Of a stretch of 64,000 bases of DNA, positions 34,902 through 43,266 are shown piece after piece. This DNA comes from JAIVGV01 sp032229975 (GTDB taxonomy: Bacteria; Acidobacteriota; Blastocatellia; Pyrinomonadales; Pyrinomonadaceae): positions 52,671 to 116,670 of the forward strand of contig JAVXVG010000044.1 in NCBI GenBank assembly GCA_032229975.1, read 5' to 3'. The stretch's first letter is position 1, and every line of letters begins with the position of its first letter. Made by a program: the position numbers and the translations under genes. The notes under the pieces were generated by a model. That model was not told the DNA's origin and made no database searches. It was given only the letters and a program-made list of their open reading frames with translations.

Positions 34902-35879
34902 ATGACACCGCTCGACATCTTCCTTAACAGACAAGACCGACTGCGTAGCGGCTGGCGATTCGCCATCTTCTGCGCGTGCTACTTCTCCATCGTCGCGGCC
35001 ATCGTCCTGACGCTGCGCGCCGCGCTCATGCTCTTGAGTCCGAAGACGACTGCCGATCTCAACCGACTGCCCGGCGCAGTCGTGTACGCGCTACAGTTCT
35101 TCGTCGAGTTCGGGCCCGCGTTCCTCATCGGATGGGCCTTGAGTCGCCATCTCGACGGCGTGCCTGCGCGCGCGCTCGGTTGGTCGCGTCATCGCGGTTG
35201 GCTGCGCGATCTCGCACTTGGCACTGTCTTCGGCGCAGCCGCGCTCGTCGTCGCCGCGCTCGTTTCGACCATCGCGGGCGGCTTCCACTTCTCGCTCGCG
35301 CCCGAAGGCTTCGGCTTGTCGTTCGCGAAAACTTTCTTCGGCGCAATCTTCGTTTACATACTTCTCGCGGCCGCCGAGGAGATGATGTTTCGCGGCTATC
35401 CCTTGCAGACGTTCATGCGCTCGCTGCCCTTCGTCGTCGCACTGCTTCCCTCTTCATTGATCTTCGCTTACGTCCACACTGCTAATCCGAACATGCCGCG
35501 CGGCCTGCTCTTCTTGATCATGGTCGCGAACACCGCGCTCGCGGGCGTGTGGCTTTGCGTGGCCTATTACCGCACGCGCAGTCTCTGGTTGCCGCTCGGC
35601 CTGCACTGGTCTTGGAACTGGACGATGGGCTCGCTGCTCGGCTTGCCCGTGAGCGGCATCACCACACTCACACGCGCGCCGCTCCTGCGCGCGATGGACG
35701 CAGGGCCAGCGTGGCTCACAGGCGGCTCATACGGCATCGAAGGCGGCGCGGCTTGCACGCTGGCCCTCGCCCTCGCGACATTGTTCATCTGGCGGACGAA
35801 ATTATTAACAGCCGATGCGGAGTTGAAGAGATTTACCGATGGCGAGATGCCTAAGAAAGTAATGAGTGATGAGGACTGA
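34902..35879 (+). CDS. CPBP family intramembrane metalloprotease
   Basis: 325 residues with about eight hydrophobic segments. The Rce1/CPBP (Abi) signatures are visible: AAAEEMMFRGYPLQTF (EExxxR motif), the following Phe/His-containing helix with ANPNMPRGLL, and HWSWNWTMGSLLGLPVSG. Members are glutamate intramembrane endopeptidases. It is divergent from the NtrY-like kinase gene. The last residues (KKVMSDED) and the stop codon fall in a heptamer array, so the C-terminal tail is probably acquired. Confidence 0.9.
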   Translation: MTPLDIFLNRQDRLRSGWRFAIFCACYFSIVAAIVLTLRAALMLLSPKTTADLNRLPGAVVYALQFFVEFGPAFLIGWALSRHLDGVPARALGWSRHRGWLRDLALGTVFGAAALVVAALVSTIAGGFHFSLAPEGFGLSFAKTFFGAIFVYILLAAAEEMMFRGYPLQTFMRSLPFVVALLPSSLIFAYVHTANPNMPRGLLFLIMVANTALAGVWLCVAYYRTRSLWLPLGLHWSWNWTMGSLLGLPVSGITTLTRAPLLRAMDAGPAWLTGGSYGIEGGAACTLALALATLFIWRTKLLTADAELKRFTDGEMPKKVMSDED

Positions 35880-35923
35880 GGACTGAATGAAAGACAAGTT
35901 TTTTTCTCAGTCCTCATCACTTA
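35863..35923. repeat. Heptamer-array inverted repeat (ACTGAGG family)
   Basis: Arms 35863-35880 and 35906-35923 pair at 17 of 18 positions; the loop contains seven T, so it could terminate both the protease gene and the convergent citrate synthase gene. The protease stop codon is inside the left arm. Confidence 0.85.
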
Positions 35924-37111
35924 TCTTTCTTCAAGCGGCACGTACTTGAGACCGCGCGCTCCGATGTACTCGGCGCGTGGGCGGATCAGTTTGTTGTTGG
36001 CGTACTGTTCGAGGATGTGGCCCGTCCAGCCACTAATGCGCGAGACGGCGAAGATGGGCGTGAAGAGATCGAGCGGGATGCCCATCATGTAGTAGGTCGA
36101 AGCGGAATAGAAATCGACGTTCGGATACATTCCCTTCTCGCGCAGCATGAACTCTTCGATCTTGCGCGAGATGTCGTACCACTTCGTTTCGCCGCCGCGC
36201 GCGCCCACCTCTTTCGAGAAGCGGCGCAGGTGCGTGGCGCGCGGGTCTTCCGTCGTATAGACGGCGTGACCGATGCCCATGATCTTCTTCTTCTGCGCGA
36301 GCGCGTCCTTGACGAACTCTTCCGCGCGCGACACGTCGCCGATCTTCAGCAGCATCTTCATCACGTTTGTGTTCGCGCCGCCGTGGAGTGGCCCTGAGAG
36401 CGCGGCGAGCGCAGCCGTGACCGATGCGTAAACGTCCGCGAGTGTTCCGGCGACGACGCGCGCGGTGAAGGTCGAAGCGTTCAACTCGTGATCGGCGTGA
36501 AGGACGAGGCACACGTCGAAGATGCGCGCCTCGCGCTCCTGCGGCATCTCGCCGCGCAGCATATAGAGGAAGTTCGTCGCGATGTTCAACTCGGACTTCG
36601 GCGCAACGGGCTCTTGGCCCTTGCGTATGCGCTCGATGGTCGTGACGAGGACGGGAAACTGCGCGGTCAGGCGCGTCGCGGTCTTAACCGCCGCCTCGCG
36701 CGAAGTGTCGTGCGGATTCTCCGCGTACATACTGAGCGCGGAGACGGCGGTGCGCAGCATGTCCATCGGATCGGTCTCTTTCGGGAACGTGCGAATGAGA
36801 TCGATGATCTGCGACGGAATCTCGTAGCACTCGCCGATCTGTCGGCGAAACTCATCCAACTCTTCGCGCTTCGGCAATCGCCCGTTCCAGAGCAGGTAGA
36901 TCGTCTCCTCGAAGGTCGAATGCTCGGCGAGGTCGTGTATGTCGTAGCCCTGATAGATCAGTATGCCCTGCTCGCCGTTCACGTCGCCGATGGAGGACGA
37001 GGCGGCCACTACTCCGCGCAAACCGGCCGCAGCCGCGCCCGCCGCAGCCGCAGATGCGCCACCACCAGCAGACTTGTTCGCAGGCGCGGCAGCTTCCTTC
37101 GCATTGTCCAT
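35921..37111 (-). CDS. Citrate synthase
   Basis: 396 residues from ATG 37111 (AAGGAAA upstream). It condenses oxaloacetate and acetyl-CoA at the entry of the TCA cycle. The catalytic His pair lies in HADHELNASTFTARVV and GIGHAVYTTEDPRA, the CoA-side Asp in NVDFYSASTYYMMGIP, and the C-terminal Arg in SRISGWTGHILEQ. An Ala/Gly-rich N-terminal 30 residues precede the conserved core (GLRGVVAASSSIGDVNGEQGILIYQGYDI). It resembles the short bacterial type (GltA2/CitZ-like, also 2-methylcitrate synthase); the exact substrate is inferred. Aconitase is encoded 28 kb away. Confidence 0.93.
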   Translation of the reverse strand: MDNAKEAAAPANKSAGGGASAAAAGAAAAGLRGVVAASSSIGDVNGEQGILIYQGYDIHDLAEHSTFEETIYLLWNGRLPKREELDEFRRQIGECYEIPSQIIDLIRTFPKETDPMDMLRTAVSALSMYAENPHDTSREAAVKTATRLTAQFPVLVTTIERIRKGQEPVAPKSELNIATNFLYMLRGEMPQEREARIFDVCLVLHADHELNASTFTARVVAGTLADVYASVTAALAALSGPLHGGANTNVMKMLLKIGDVSRAEEFVKDALAQKKKIMGIGHAVYTTEDPRATHLRRFSKEVGARGGETKWYDISRKIEEFMLREKGMYPNVDFYSASTYYMMGIPLDLFTPIFAVSRISGWTGHILEQYANNKLIRPRAEYIGARGLKYVPLEER

Positions 37112-37183
37112 GACTCGGGTTTCCTTAACTGTTTGTGATGGCTCGAAGATAACAAATGCGGACGAATGGTGACAAGTGACTGT

Positions 37184-37268
37184 GAGAGTCTTGAGTCTCA
37201 AGTCTTGAGTCGGAAGCCGGAAAAGCGGTTGGAATATGTTTGACTCAAAACTTGAGATTCAAGACTCT
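37184..37268. repeat. Heptamer-array inverted repeat (GAGTCTT family)
   Basis: Arms 37184-37211 and 37242-37268 pair at 25 of 27 positions; units GAGTCTT/AAGTCTT. The stop codon of the downstream minus-strand gene (37259-37261) is inside the right arm. Confidence 0.88.
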
Positions 37269-38062
37269 GGACTAACTAAAACGGCGTCGCCGCGACGCGA
37301 GTTGAGAAGTTTGGCGGCGGAAGATTGGAAGGCGGCGATTTCAAGAAAGCCCGCGCTGCCCCAGATGGCAAACGGCGCGTTGGGCCCGTCGGCATCGCAA
37401 GAGGTATCGGCGAAGAAGCGTCGGAAGGAGCGGATCGAATAATCGTTGATCTTGATCGTCGCGCCGCGCGCGATCTGCTTGTCGCTCAAGTCGCGTCGGG
37501 TAACGTTGGTCACGAGGTTGCCGAAATGATCGATGTGTATAACGCGCGCTTCGATTGTGCCGGTGATTTCGACGCGCGGAGCGAGTGGCCCAAGTCGCAC
37601 CGGGTCGCCGATCTCTTCGCCCAACTCGCGCGGCGCGACTCCGTTCGAGAGCGCGGCGGCGAGTGGCGCGAACACGTCGCGACCGTGAAAGGTCGTGCTG
37701 GCTGCCTCGCGGAAGTAGGTCTTGTTGGTGGCATGGAAGAAGCGTGCGTGACCGAAAGATTCACAGACGTAGCTGAGCAGGCCATTGTCCGGCGCGACGA
37801 AGAATTGCCCGCCGCACTCCGCGACGATGGCGCGACGCTTCGAACCCACACCCGGATCGACGACGGCGAGATGAACCGTGCCCAACGGGAACGTCTCGCA
37901 CGACGCGAGCAAAGTGAACGCGCCCGTCTCGATGTCGTGCGCCGGAATCTCGTGCGTGATGTCGATGATGGTCGCGTGCGGATTCGCCGAGAGGATCACG
38001 GCCTTCATCGCGGCGACGAAATAGTCGGCCGTGCCGAAGTCAGTCAGTAGCGTGACGATCAT
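37259..38062 (-). CDS. SAM hydroxide adenosyltransferase family protein (DUF62)
   Basis: 267 residues. MIVTLLTDFGTADYFVAAMKAVI, ITHEIPAHDI, VDPGVGSKRRAI and FFVAPDNGLLSYV are the signatures of the family that uses water or halide to split S-adenosylmethionine to adenosine (or halo-adenosine) and methionine. The Asp of TDFGT (8) and the Asp-His pair in the active site are present. The 5'-fluoro/chlorinase branch is distinguished by a loop not obvious here, so hydrolysis is the likelier activity. The C-terminal residues LVSPES come from a heptamer array. Confidence 0.9.
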   Translation of the reverse strand: MIVTLLTDFGTADYFVAAMKAVILSANPHATIIDITHEIPAHDIETGAFTLLASCETFPLGTVHLAVVDPGVGSKRRAIVAECGGQFFVAPDNGLLSYVCESFGHARFFHATNKTYFREAASTTFHGRDVFAPLAAALSNGVAPRELGEEIGDPVRLGPLAPRVEITGTIEARVIHIDHFGNLVTNVTRRDLSDKQIARGATIKINDYSIRSFRRFFADTSCDADGPNAPFAIWGSAGFLEIAAFQSSAAKLLNSRRGDAVLVSPES

Positions 38063-38072
38063 GCGAACATGA

Positions 38073-38172
38073 GTTTAAAGTTTCAGGTTCAAAGTTGAAA
38101 TCCATCGCCACACCTCGGAACACGAGATGGTCTTGGCTTCAGACGTTGAACCTTGAACTTGAAACTTTAAAC
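38073..38172. repeat. Heptamer-array inverted repeat (GTTCAAA family)
   Basis: Arms 38073-38099 and 38146-38172 pair at 24 of 27 positions, with a 46-base interior. Units GTTTAAA, GTTTCAG, GTTCAAA, GTTGAAA have period 7. Confidence 0.85.
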
Positions 38173-38183
38173 TTTGAACTTGA

Positions 38184-39263
38184 TTATTGAATCCGCGTAT
38201 CGGCGGAAGTGCGGATCATCAACTGCTGACCGCGCTGGAGGCGTATGTCTTTGTTGCGTGAGGTCATGACGCCGCCCGTGCCGACACCGGCCCCGATGAT
38301 CGCGCCGATGGCCGCGCCCTTGCCGCCGCCCGCAATCGCGCCGATGACCGCGCCTATTCCAGACGCCGCGCCAACCTTCGTCACATCGTCCTTCGTCGTG
38401 CTGCGACCGTGGACGCCGCCTTCCGGATCGACCTCGCCGGTGTCTGAATCAGTCCGCGTCTGCACCACCTCTATCACCTGCGCGCTCAGATTCGCGCGGC
38501 GGCCATCCGCAAAACGAATCTCCTCGAAGCTCAGTTGCAGCTCGCCCGAGCCGCGCACCTTGCCCGGACGCCTGACGCTCGCGATGTGGCCCGTGACGAC
38601 TGCGTCGGCGAACTGCGCGGGATCGACGACTCTCGCCTCGAAGTGATCGCCGCGCTGGCTCACGTCGGTCGAGATGTTGTTCAAAAGCTCTATGCGCAGG
38701 CGCGTGTCGCCCGGAATCTCGACCGTGCCGCCCGCATTCACCGGAGCGTTGCGCGCGCCCGCTTGATCGTCGATGGTCGTCGCGGGGTCGCGCCTCTTGT
38801 TGTCGTCGTCGCGTTGGATGACGGGAGGGCCACCTGTGTTGCGCGGCGTGCTGGTCGTCGTCGTTGTTGCGCCTCGGCGACGCAGCGTCGTGGGCACGGA
38901 GGAGTCGAAGCCCTGCCGGTCGAAGCCTGTGCCGTAGCCGATCTCGAAGCCTTGCTGGTAACCGTCGCGATAATCTTCGAGCGAGCCGTAGGCGGCGAGA
39001 TAGACGCGGTCGGCGCGCTGGTAATCTTCCTTGCCGCGATAGTCGCGCGGGCGACTGTTGACCGAATCGCTATATCCCGATTGGTAGCCGTCCGAGTAGC
39101 CCGTGCGGTAGCCGCGCTCTAACGCGCCGAACTGTTGCGCGGCGCTGGCCGTCGTGTCTGCGGTCTCTAACGGCGTGTCGTTGTGCAGTGGCGCGGGAAG
39201 TACCGTCAACGACGTCGCGACAAGCGCGAGCGCGGCGAGCGAAAGGCGTGATGCAGTTTTCAT
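38184..39263 (-). CDS. Exported protein with YxxGY repeats and a glycine-zipper C-terminus
   Basis: 359 residues from ATG 39263 (GAGGGTAAG upstream). A signal peptide (1-24) is followed by Tyr/Gly repeats (YRTGYSDGYQSGYSD, YRDGYQQGFEIGYGTGF) at about 50-120, a Thr/Arg/Asp-rich linker, a beta-rich domain (about 175-290: TRLRIELLNNISTDVSQRGDHFEARV) and a glycine-zipper region (GAVIGAIAGGGKGAAIGAI). The zipper suggests membrane or outer-membrane association, as in many envelope lipoproteins, though no lipobox is seen. Function unknown. Confidence 0.75.
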   Translation of the reverse strand: MKTASRLSLAALALVATSLTVLPAPLHNDTPLETADTTASAAQQFGALERGYRTGYSDGYQSGYSDSVNSRPRDYRGKEDYQRADRVYLAAYGSLEDYRDGYQQGFEIGYGTGFDRQGFDSSVPTTLRRRGATTTTTSTPRNTGGPPVIQRDDDNKRRDPATTIDDQAGARNAPVNAGGTVEIPGDTRLRIELLNNISTDVSQRGDHFEARVVDPAQFADAVVTGHIASVRRPGKVRGSGELQLSFEEIRFADGRRANLSAQVIEVVQTRTDSDTGEVDPEGGVHGRSTTKDDVTKVGAASGIGAVIGAIAGGGKGAAIGAIIGAGVGTGGVMTSRNKDIRLQRGQQLMIRTSADTRIQ

Positions 39264-39312
39264 TCTTACCCTCTTGAAGATCAGCGAACAAGTTGCGTGG
39301 AGAGCGACGAGG

Positions 39313-39804
39313 CTATTTTCTCCACTCCACCGGAAACATCGTGCCGGCCTTTTCCGGACTGATGCTGAGCCCGATGAGTTGCGCGGCGCGCGCCAACACC
39401 GGGTCACTCTGAGATGCCAGATCGGACGCTCGCGGTAGCATCAATTCGTCAGGGGTGACGCCGGAGTGTTCGAGGCTGTGCCCGTCGGGGAGCAGGAGAT
39501 CGGCGTCGGAGACTGAAGAGCCATAGTAGAAGATGAGCGTCGCGCCCGACTGGTGATCGAACGAGCGACCGCGCATGACGGCCCCCGCCGTCCGGTCGCC
39601 GATGACCGTGCCACGCTTCTCCAACTGCACGATGCGCGCGAGGACTTCGGCAGCCGAGCCGCTCTCGCTATCGACGAGCACGACCAACTTCCCTGTAAAG
39701 GCTTTCGACCCGCGCGTCTTGGCGACGAGCAGAAGCAGCAGACACGTGAGAGTCGCGGACGCGTAGGCGCGCAGGCGAGTGTGCGAGGATGTGCGAAGGT
39801 CCAT
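39313..39804 (-). CDS. Short exported protein carrying the C-terminal half of an S41 peptidase domain
   Basis: 163 residues from ATG 39804 (AGAGGAA upstream). A hydrophobic leader (about 14-30) is followed directly by FTGKLVVLVDSESGSAAEVLARIVQLEKRGTVIGDRTAGAVM, the nucleophile-Ser segment of S41 (tail-specific/tricorn-type) peptidases, and about 70 further residues. The family normally has 300 or more residues with a PDZ domain and an N-terminal cap; both are absent. The Lys of the CtpA-type dyad is not seen (RTAGAVM). It may be a decayed gene fused to a new leader, or a real mini-protein. The gene is just upstream of the glycine-zipper gene. Confidence 0.65.
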   Translation of the reverse strand: MDLRTSSHTRLRAYASATLTCLLLLLVAKTRGSKAFTGKLVVLVDSESGSAAEVLARIVQLEKRGTVIGDRTAGAVMRGRSFDHQSGATLIFYYGSSVSDADLLLPDGHSLEHSGVTPDELMLPRASDLASQSDPVLARAAQLIGLSISPEKAGTMFPVEWRK

Positions 39805-39931
39805 CTCAATTCCTCTCTGATCGTGTTGAAGGCTGCGTCGTCGCTGACGAATGTTAGAGCCGATTAACTCCAGCGCGATAGGGCGCATTTTGCCACAACA
39901 AATTGCATCGCCAAAGCGCTCTATGTGCGGC

Positions 39932-39960
39932 TTGACCCTCCACACAGCCCGACTTAGACT
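39932..39960 (+). promoter_or_regulatory. Sigma-70 promoter of the cysteine desulfurase gene
   Basis: TTGACC (39932-39937) and TAGACT (39955-39960), spacer exactly 17, about 55 bases before ATG 40014. Confidence 0.65.
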
Positions 39961-40013
39961 CCAAGCGGTTAATGGAAATGAGGACGACGACAGCTCAGGC
40001 CCGATAAGATTTC

Positions 40014-41222
40014 ATGCGAAGAGTTTATTTAGACAACAGCGCGACGACGCCGGTTGATCCGCGTGTCGTTGAAGCGATGCTGCCGTTCCTCTTAGAGAAA
40101 TTCGGCAACCCTTCAAGCGTGCACTTCTACGGGCAGGAGGCACGCGCCGCGATTGATCGCGCGCGACGCGAGGTTGCATCTTTGATCAACGCGCGACCGA
40201 ACGAAGTGGTCTTCGTCTCAGGTGGAACTGAGGCGAACAACCTCGCCATTCGCGGCGCGGCGGAAGTTTCCGCAGAGCACGGGCAACACGTCATCACTTC
40301 GCAGATCGAGCACTCGGCGACGCGCGGCGTCTGCGAACAGTTGGAGCGACGCGGCTATGAGGTGACGCGCCTTCCCGTTTACGAAGACGGCATTGTGCGG
40401 ATCGAAGATGTGCGCGCCTCGCTGCGACCAGATACGATCTTGATCACCGTCATGCTCGCCAACAATGAGATCGGAACCGTGCAGCCCATCGCGGAGATCG
40501 GCGCGCTCGTCGCAGAGGCGCGCGCGCGCGGGCACAGGCATTTGAAGTTTCACACGGACGCGGTGCAAGCGGCGGGTCGCATGAAGGTTGACGTGGCTGA
40601 GTTGAACTGCGACCTGCTCTCGCTCTCGGCACACAAGCTGAACGCGCCGAAGGGCACGGGGGCCCTCTACGTGCGACGCGGCACGCGTCTCGCAGCGCAA
40701 ACAATCGGGGGCCATCAGGAGCGCGAGCGACGTGCGGGCACGGAAGCCGTGCCGTCAATCGTCGCCTTCGGCAAGGCGGCGCAGCTCGCGCGGGAAGAGT
40801 TGGATGAACGTGTCGGGCGAATGCGCGCGTTGCGAGATCGCTTCGAGGCCGGTGTCGAGTCGAGCATGGAAGAAGTGGTCTTCAACGGCGACCGCGAACG
40901 GAGGTTGCCGCACCTGTCAAATATTTCCTTCCGCTATGTCGAGGGCGAGGGCCTGCTGATCAATTTAGATATGCAGGGCGTCGCCGTCTCGACCGGCTCC
41001 GCTTGTTCATCTGGCTCACTCGAACCATCGCCCGTCATACGCGCGCTCGGCCGCACAGACGAACTCGCGCGCGGCTCGATCCGCTTCAGCCTCGGCAAAG
41101 ACACGACCGGAGAAGAGATCGACTATGTGCTCGAAGTTCTGCCACGCGCCGTCGAAAACTTGCGCCGCCTCTCCCCGCTCTACCAGAAGTCGCTCGCCGG
41201 ACGCGTCTGCGTCAACGTATAA
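40014..41222 (+). CDS. iscS: Cysteine desulfurase (NifS/IscS type)
   Basis: 402 residues. This PLP enzyme takes sulfur from cysteine for Fe-S cluster and thio-cofactor synthesis. VYLDNSATTPVDPRV at the N-terminus, the PLP Lys208 (LSLSAHKLNAPKG), the active-site loop Cys331 (STGSACSSGS) and the C-terminal GKDTTGEEIDYVLEVL are all present. It is full length. The scaffold gene follows 105 bases downstream, beyond a heptamer-array hairpin. The symbol iscS rests on family resemblance; nifS-like naming is equally possible. Confidence 0.93.
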   Translation: MRRVYLDNSATTPVDPRVVEAMLPFLLEKFGNPSSVHFYGQEARAAIDRARREVASLINARPNEVVFVSGGTEANNLAIRGAAEVSAEHGQHVITSQIEHSATRGVCEQLERRGYEVTRLPVYEDGIVRIEDVRASLRPDTILITVMLANNEIGTVQPIAEIGALVAEARARGHRHLKFHTDAVQAAGRMKVDVAELNCDLLSLSAHKLNAPKGTGALYVRRGTRLAAQTIGGHQERERRAGTEAVPSIVAFGKAAQLAREELDERVGRMRALRDRFEAGVESSMEEVVFNGDRERRLPHLSNISFRYVEGEGLLINLDMQGVAVSTGSACSSGSLEPSPVIRALGRTDELARGSIRFSLGKDTTGEEIDYVLEVLPRAVENLRRLSPLYQKSLAGRVCVNV

Positions 41223-41323
41223 GTTGAAAGTTGAAAGTTGAAAGTTGAAAGTTTAACGGCTGTATAGTTGATACGTTACCACCGACTTTCAACTTTGAAC
41301 TTTCAACTTTCAACTTTCAACTT
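41221..41323. repeat. Heptamer-array inverted repeat (GTTGAAA family)
   Basis: Left array 41221-41253 (four and a half units of GTTGAAA) and right array 41285-41323; 32 of 33 positions pair. It starts right at the end of iscS (the stop codon is 41220-41222) and ends a few bases before the scaffold gene's GTG. Confidence 0.92.
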
Positions 41324-41327
41324 AACC

Positions 41328-41696
41328 GTGCCCTACTCCGTCACCTTCAAAGATCATCTGGCGAACCCGCGCAACGTCGGCGAGGTTGAAGACGCTGACG
41401 CAGCAGCCGAGTTGTCGAACCCTGCGTGCGGCGACCGACTGCGTCTCTCTCTGCGCGTGCGCGAGGGCCGGATCGAAGCGGCGCGCTTCCTCGCCTACGG
41501 CTGCCCGCCAACGCTCGCCTGCGGCTCCGCGCTCACAGAAATGATCGAAGGCATGACGCTCGAAGACGCCGCCCACATCAACCGCGAAGACATCCGCCGC
41601 GCCGTCGGCGGCCTGCCCGCGCGCAAAGGCCACGCCGCCGCACTCGCCATTGAGACGCTGCACGAGGCTCTGCGACAATGCGACTCTTCGAGATAA
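41328..41696 (+). CDS. IscU/NifU-like iron-sulfur scaffold protein, variant ligands
   Basis: 122 residues, starting at GTG 41328. It has the scaffold fold phrases SVTFKDHLANPRNVGEV, NPACGDRLRL with ligand Cys34 and its Asp, and AYGCPPTLACGSALTE with Cys59 (plus Cys65). The third ligand region, normally K-x-H-C-S, reads RKGHAAALA, so His102 is kept but the Cys is Ala. It presumably accepts sulfur from the neighbouring desulfurase. An ATG at 41268 lies inside the heptamer array and would add 20 residues of array-encoded sequence; the GTG fits the homologues. Substitution of one ligand makes full IscU activity uncertain. Confidence 0.85.
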   Translation: MPYSVTFKDHLANPRNVGEVEDADAAAELSNPACGDRLRLSLRVREGRIEAARFLAYGCPPTLACGSALTEMIEGMTLEDAAHINREDIRRAVGGLPARKGHAAALAIETLHEALRQCDSSR

Positions 41697-41765
41697 CGTG
41701 ATGAGGTTGATGAAACGTTAATAGTTTCATGAGACAGAAGAGATGTTCCCTCTGTGTGCAAAACG

Positions 41766-41800
41766 AAGAGGGCGAAGCGATCACTCGGCTTCGCCCTCTT
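41766..41800. terminator. Bidirectional terminator between scaffold gene and TonB-domain gene
   Basis: Perfect 13-base arms AAGAGGGCGAAGC (41766-41778) and complement (41788-41800), flanked by ATTGTTT on the plus and CGTTTTG on the minus side. The two genes converge here. Confidence 0.85.
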
Positions 41801-41818
41801 ATTGTTTGTGGATGATGG

Positions 41819-43153
41819 TTACTGCTGCGGCGGCGCGGGCGACTTGAGCATCATGTGACGCTCCATCTCGCCGCGCTCGGTGATCTTGAAGCCCGCAGGC
41901 ACTTCAAAGAGCGAGTGATCGGGTTCGGCCCGACTGATGTTGGTGAGACGGTAAGTTGTCTCGCCGAAGCGCGGGTCGCTATGTCGCGTCATCACGACCG
42001 CTTGCAACTCGCTCGAATACCAACGCTCCGAAACGATCTGGATCGGTCGCTCGTTGCCGATTGCGCCGGCAGGGATCGTCACGGTCGTGCGCGAGCCCTC
42101 GGCCTGCACGCCTTCGATGGCCTGCTTGCCCAGAGACTCCTGTGTCTCCGGGAACTTCGGCGCCTTCTCGCCCTCCGGCGCGCGCTCGCGCAACATCATC
42201 CCGCTCGCCGTCGCTGACAACGTAGATGCAACCGGCCGCGCTTCGCTGTCTTTGCCAGAGAGCGCGAAGTTGAAAGTGATGACGCCCGCGACCCTCACAG
42301 GCTTGCCCTGCAACAACGTCGGACTGAAGACCCACAGCCGCGCGGCTTCGACCGCAGACTGTTGCAACAACGGATGGCCGGAGATGGCATGCGCGGAAGC
42401 GACGTTGCCCTGCTCATCAACCGTCACCTCGACATCGACCGTGCCTTGTGCGCCAGCCGCGCGCGCTATCGCAGGGTAGTCCGGTGTGGCTCTCTTGGTG
42501 GCTTTGCCGTTGAGCACGCCGCCTTTGATCTCCAGATTTAACCGCTCCGCGCGGACGTTGCTCGCGCCGCCGCTTGCCGCCGCGCTACCTGCGGGCTGTC
42601 TGACGAAAGTGAACTGCATCGCCTTCTGCGCCGTCTGCGTCTTCGTGTTGAGGACGTAGTTGGCCCCGGCGATGGGGTCGTTGATGAAGATGGTCTGCGG
42701 CGCGTTCTCGCTCGCAGCCCATGCGCCGATGCCGTTCAAGCTCTGCTCGCGTCGCGTGCGCCCTTCGGAGTCGCGGTAGAGCTTGGCGGTCGTCGTGCGC
42801 GTGATGCGGTTGCCGTCGCCGAGCACCATGACGGTCTCCGTCACCGCATCCGCCGAATAGGGCGAGCCCTTCACGTTCCTCCCGTCGAAGGACATCTCAG
42901 AGATGAACATGATGCTGTTGTCGCTCTGTTGACTAAAGACCATGTTCTCCTGCGGGAACGGCTCGCCGCCCGGCACGGGCGAGATCATGATCCGGCCCTT
43001 CTCGACCTGAACCTCCTGCGCGATCTTCTCAGCCCCGCGCTTCTCCGCATCCTGACGCACCCATACCTGTTCCTGCGCCGCCGCGCCGACAGCGTTCGAC
43101 ACGAGCGCGAGCGCACACAACAGGGCACGCGCAAACTTCTTCTCTCTTCTCAT
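41819..43153 (-). CDS. Exported protein with a central TonB C-terminal-type domain
   Basis: 444 residues from ATG 43153 (AAGGAGG upstream). A signal peptide (1-26, VGAAA-Q) is followed by an N-terminal part (VWVRQDAEKRG ... NDPIAGANYVLN), a TonB C-terminal domain in mid-sequence (about 220-305: ATPDYPAIARAAGAQGTVDVEVTVDEQGNV ... RLWVFSPTLLQGKPVRVAG), and a C-terminal part (about 330-444, ENLGKQAIEGVQ-like text QESLGKQAIEGVQAEGSRTT). No TM anchor or Pro-rich spacer is present, so it is not a classical TonB. It follows the anti-sigma gene by 113 bases and may be part of the same unit; a role in envelope stress or a secreted effector is inference. Confidence 0.8.
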   Translation of the reverse strand: MRREKKFARALLCALALVSNAVGAAAQEQVWVRQDAEKRGAEKIAQEVQVEKGRIMISPVPGGEPFPQENMVFSQQSDNSIMFISEMSFDGRNVKGSPYSADAVTETVMVLGDGNRITRTTTAKLYRDSEGRTRREQSLNGIGAWAASENAPQTIFINDPIAGANYVLNTKTQTAQKAMQFTFVRQPAGSAAASGGASNVRAERLNLEIKGGVLNGKATKRATPDYPAIARAAGAQGTVDVEVTVDEQGNVASAHAISGHPLLQQSAVEAARLWVFSPTLLQGKPVRVAGVITFNFALSGKDSEARPVASTLSATASGMMLRERAPEGEKAPKFPETQESLGKQAIEGVQAEGSRTTVTIPAGAIGNERPIQIVSERWYSSELQAVVMTRHSDPRFGETTYRLTNISRAEPDHSLFEVPAGFKITERGEMERHMMLKSPAPPQQ

Positions 43154-43266
43154 CAGCGAATCCTCCTTACGATCCTTTGAACAAGTTATCCTCTTAAACT
43201 CGAAACCTTTCCTTGATCCCAAGTGACTATGATCCAGACCGATCTCATTCGACTGTGTGAGCGCAC

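Noticed and set aside
41221..41323. CRISPR array
   Set aside because: Units are 7 bases with no spacers, and no cas genes are in the window.
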